From the NCBI GenBank assembly GCA_009914645.1, contig VFLB01000072.1, positions 1-15,548 of the forward strand: a DNA stretch of 15,548 bases. The letters are read 5' to 3'. Made by a program: the position numbers and the translations under genes. The stretch's first letter is position 1. The number at the start of each line of letters is the position of its first letter. Under the pieces are notes generated by a model. That model was not told the DNA's origin. It did no database searches and saw only the letters and a program-made list of their open reading frames with translations. This document shows, piece by piece, positions 15,536-15,548 of this stretch. Source of the stretch: Synechococcaceae bacterium Bin_79_3. GTDB lineage: Bacteria; Cyanobacteriota; Cyanobacteriia; PCC-6307; Cyanobiaceae.

Positions 15536-15548
15536 CCCACAAAGCCGC

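Noticed and set aside
1..15548. CRISPR array, tRNA, rRNA or insertion sequence
   Set aside because: No regularly spaced direct repeats, tRNA-like cloverleaf or terminal inverted repeats were seen by reading; a tool scan could still find weak cases.

Overview
The window looks like core chromosome of a picocyanobacterium of the Prochlorococcus / Synechococcus / Cyanobium lineage. The evidence is the gene content: a type II ferrochelatase with a C-terminal chlorophyll-binding-like (Hlip) tail, a cyanobacterial AbrB-like regulator, a Tic22-family protein, a geranylgeranyl-reductase-like flavoprotein and a transaldolase with C-terminal EF-hands. Base composition is moderate (judged by eye), intergenic gaps are short, and several starts are GTG or TTG. 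I see no tRNA, rRNA, CRISPR array, insertion sequence or prophage. The one integrase-like gene sits inside a tight operon and does not look mobile.

Layout. Positions 1-1964 (+): the 3' part of ftsI (septal peptidoglycan transpeptidase), then tal (transaldolase with EF-hands). Positions 1935-5406 (-): a cluster transcribed as pyrH, frr, a flavin oxidoreductase of the geranylgeranyl reductase family, and a phytase-like/esterase-like protein. The last two junctions are 4-nt start/stop overlaps, and the final gene overlaps the end of tal by 30 bp, tail to tail. Positions 5509-7945 (-): a second cluster, integrase-like gene, SAM methyltransferase, cobO, also joined by ATGA overlaps and possibly ended by a weak terminator at the cobO stop. 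Positions 7982-11064 (+): hemH, then ilvB, whose product has a four-cysteine zinc-ribbon-like tail. ppk2 (-) converges on ilvB. Positions 11991-12582 (+): a small secreted protein resembling a staphylococcal-nuclease fold without its key catalytic residues, followed after 4 nt by a 67-residue two-helix membrane protein. A Tic22-like gene (-) converges on these and is divergent from a periplasmic-binding-protein-like gene (+). The window ends with a cyAbrB-type regulator (-) divergent from a GNAT acetyltransferase (+).

The genes mostly serve separate housekeeping roles: cell division, pentose phosphate flux, pyrimidine nucleotides, ribosome recycling, cobalamin activation, heme, branched-chain amino acids and polyphosphate. 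I do not see a convincing new multi-gene system. The points most worth a second look are the zinc-ribbon tail on IlvB, the operon-embedded tyrosine recombinase with a His-to-Tyr change in its catalytic box, the apparently inactive secreted nuclease-fold protein with its small membrane partner, and the phytase-like protein coupled to the flavoprotein.
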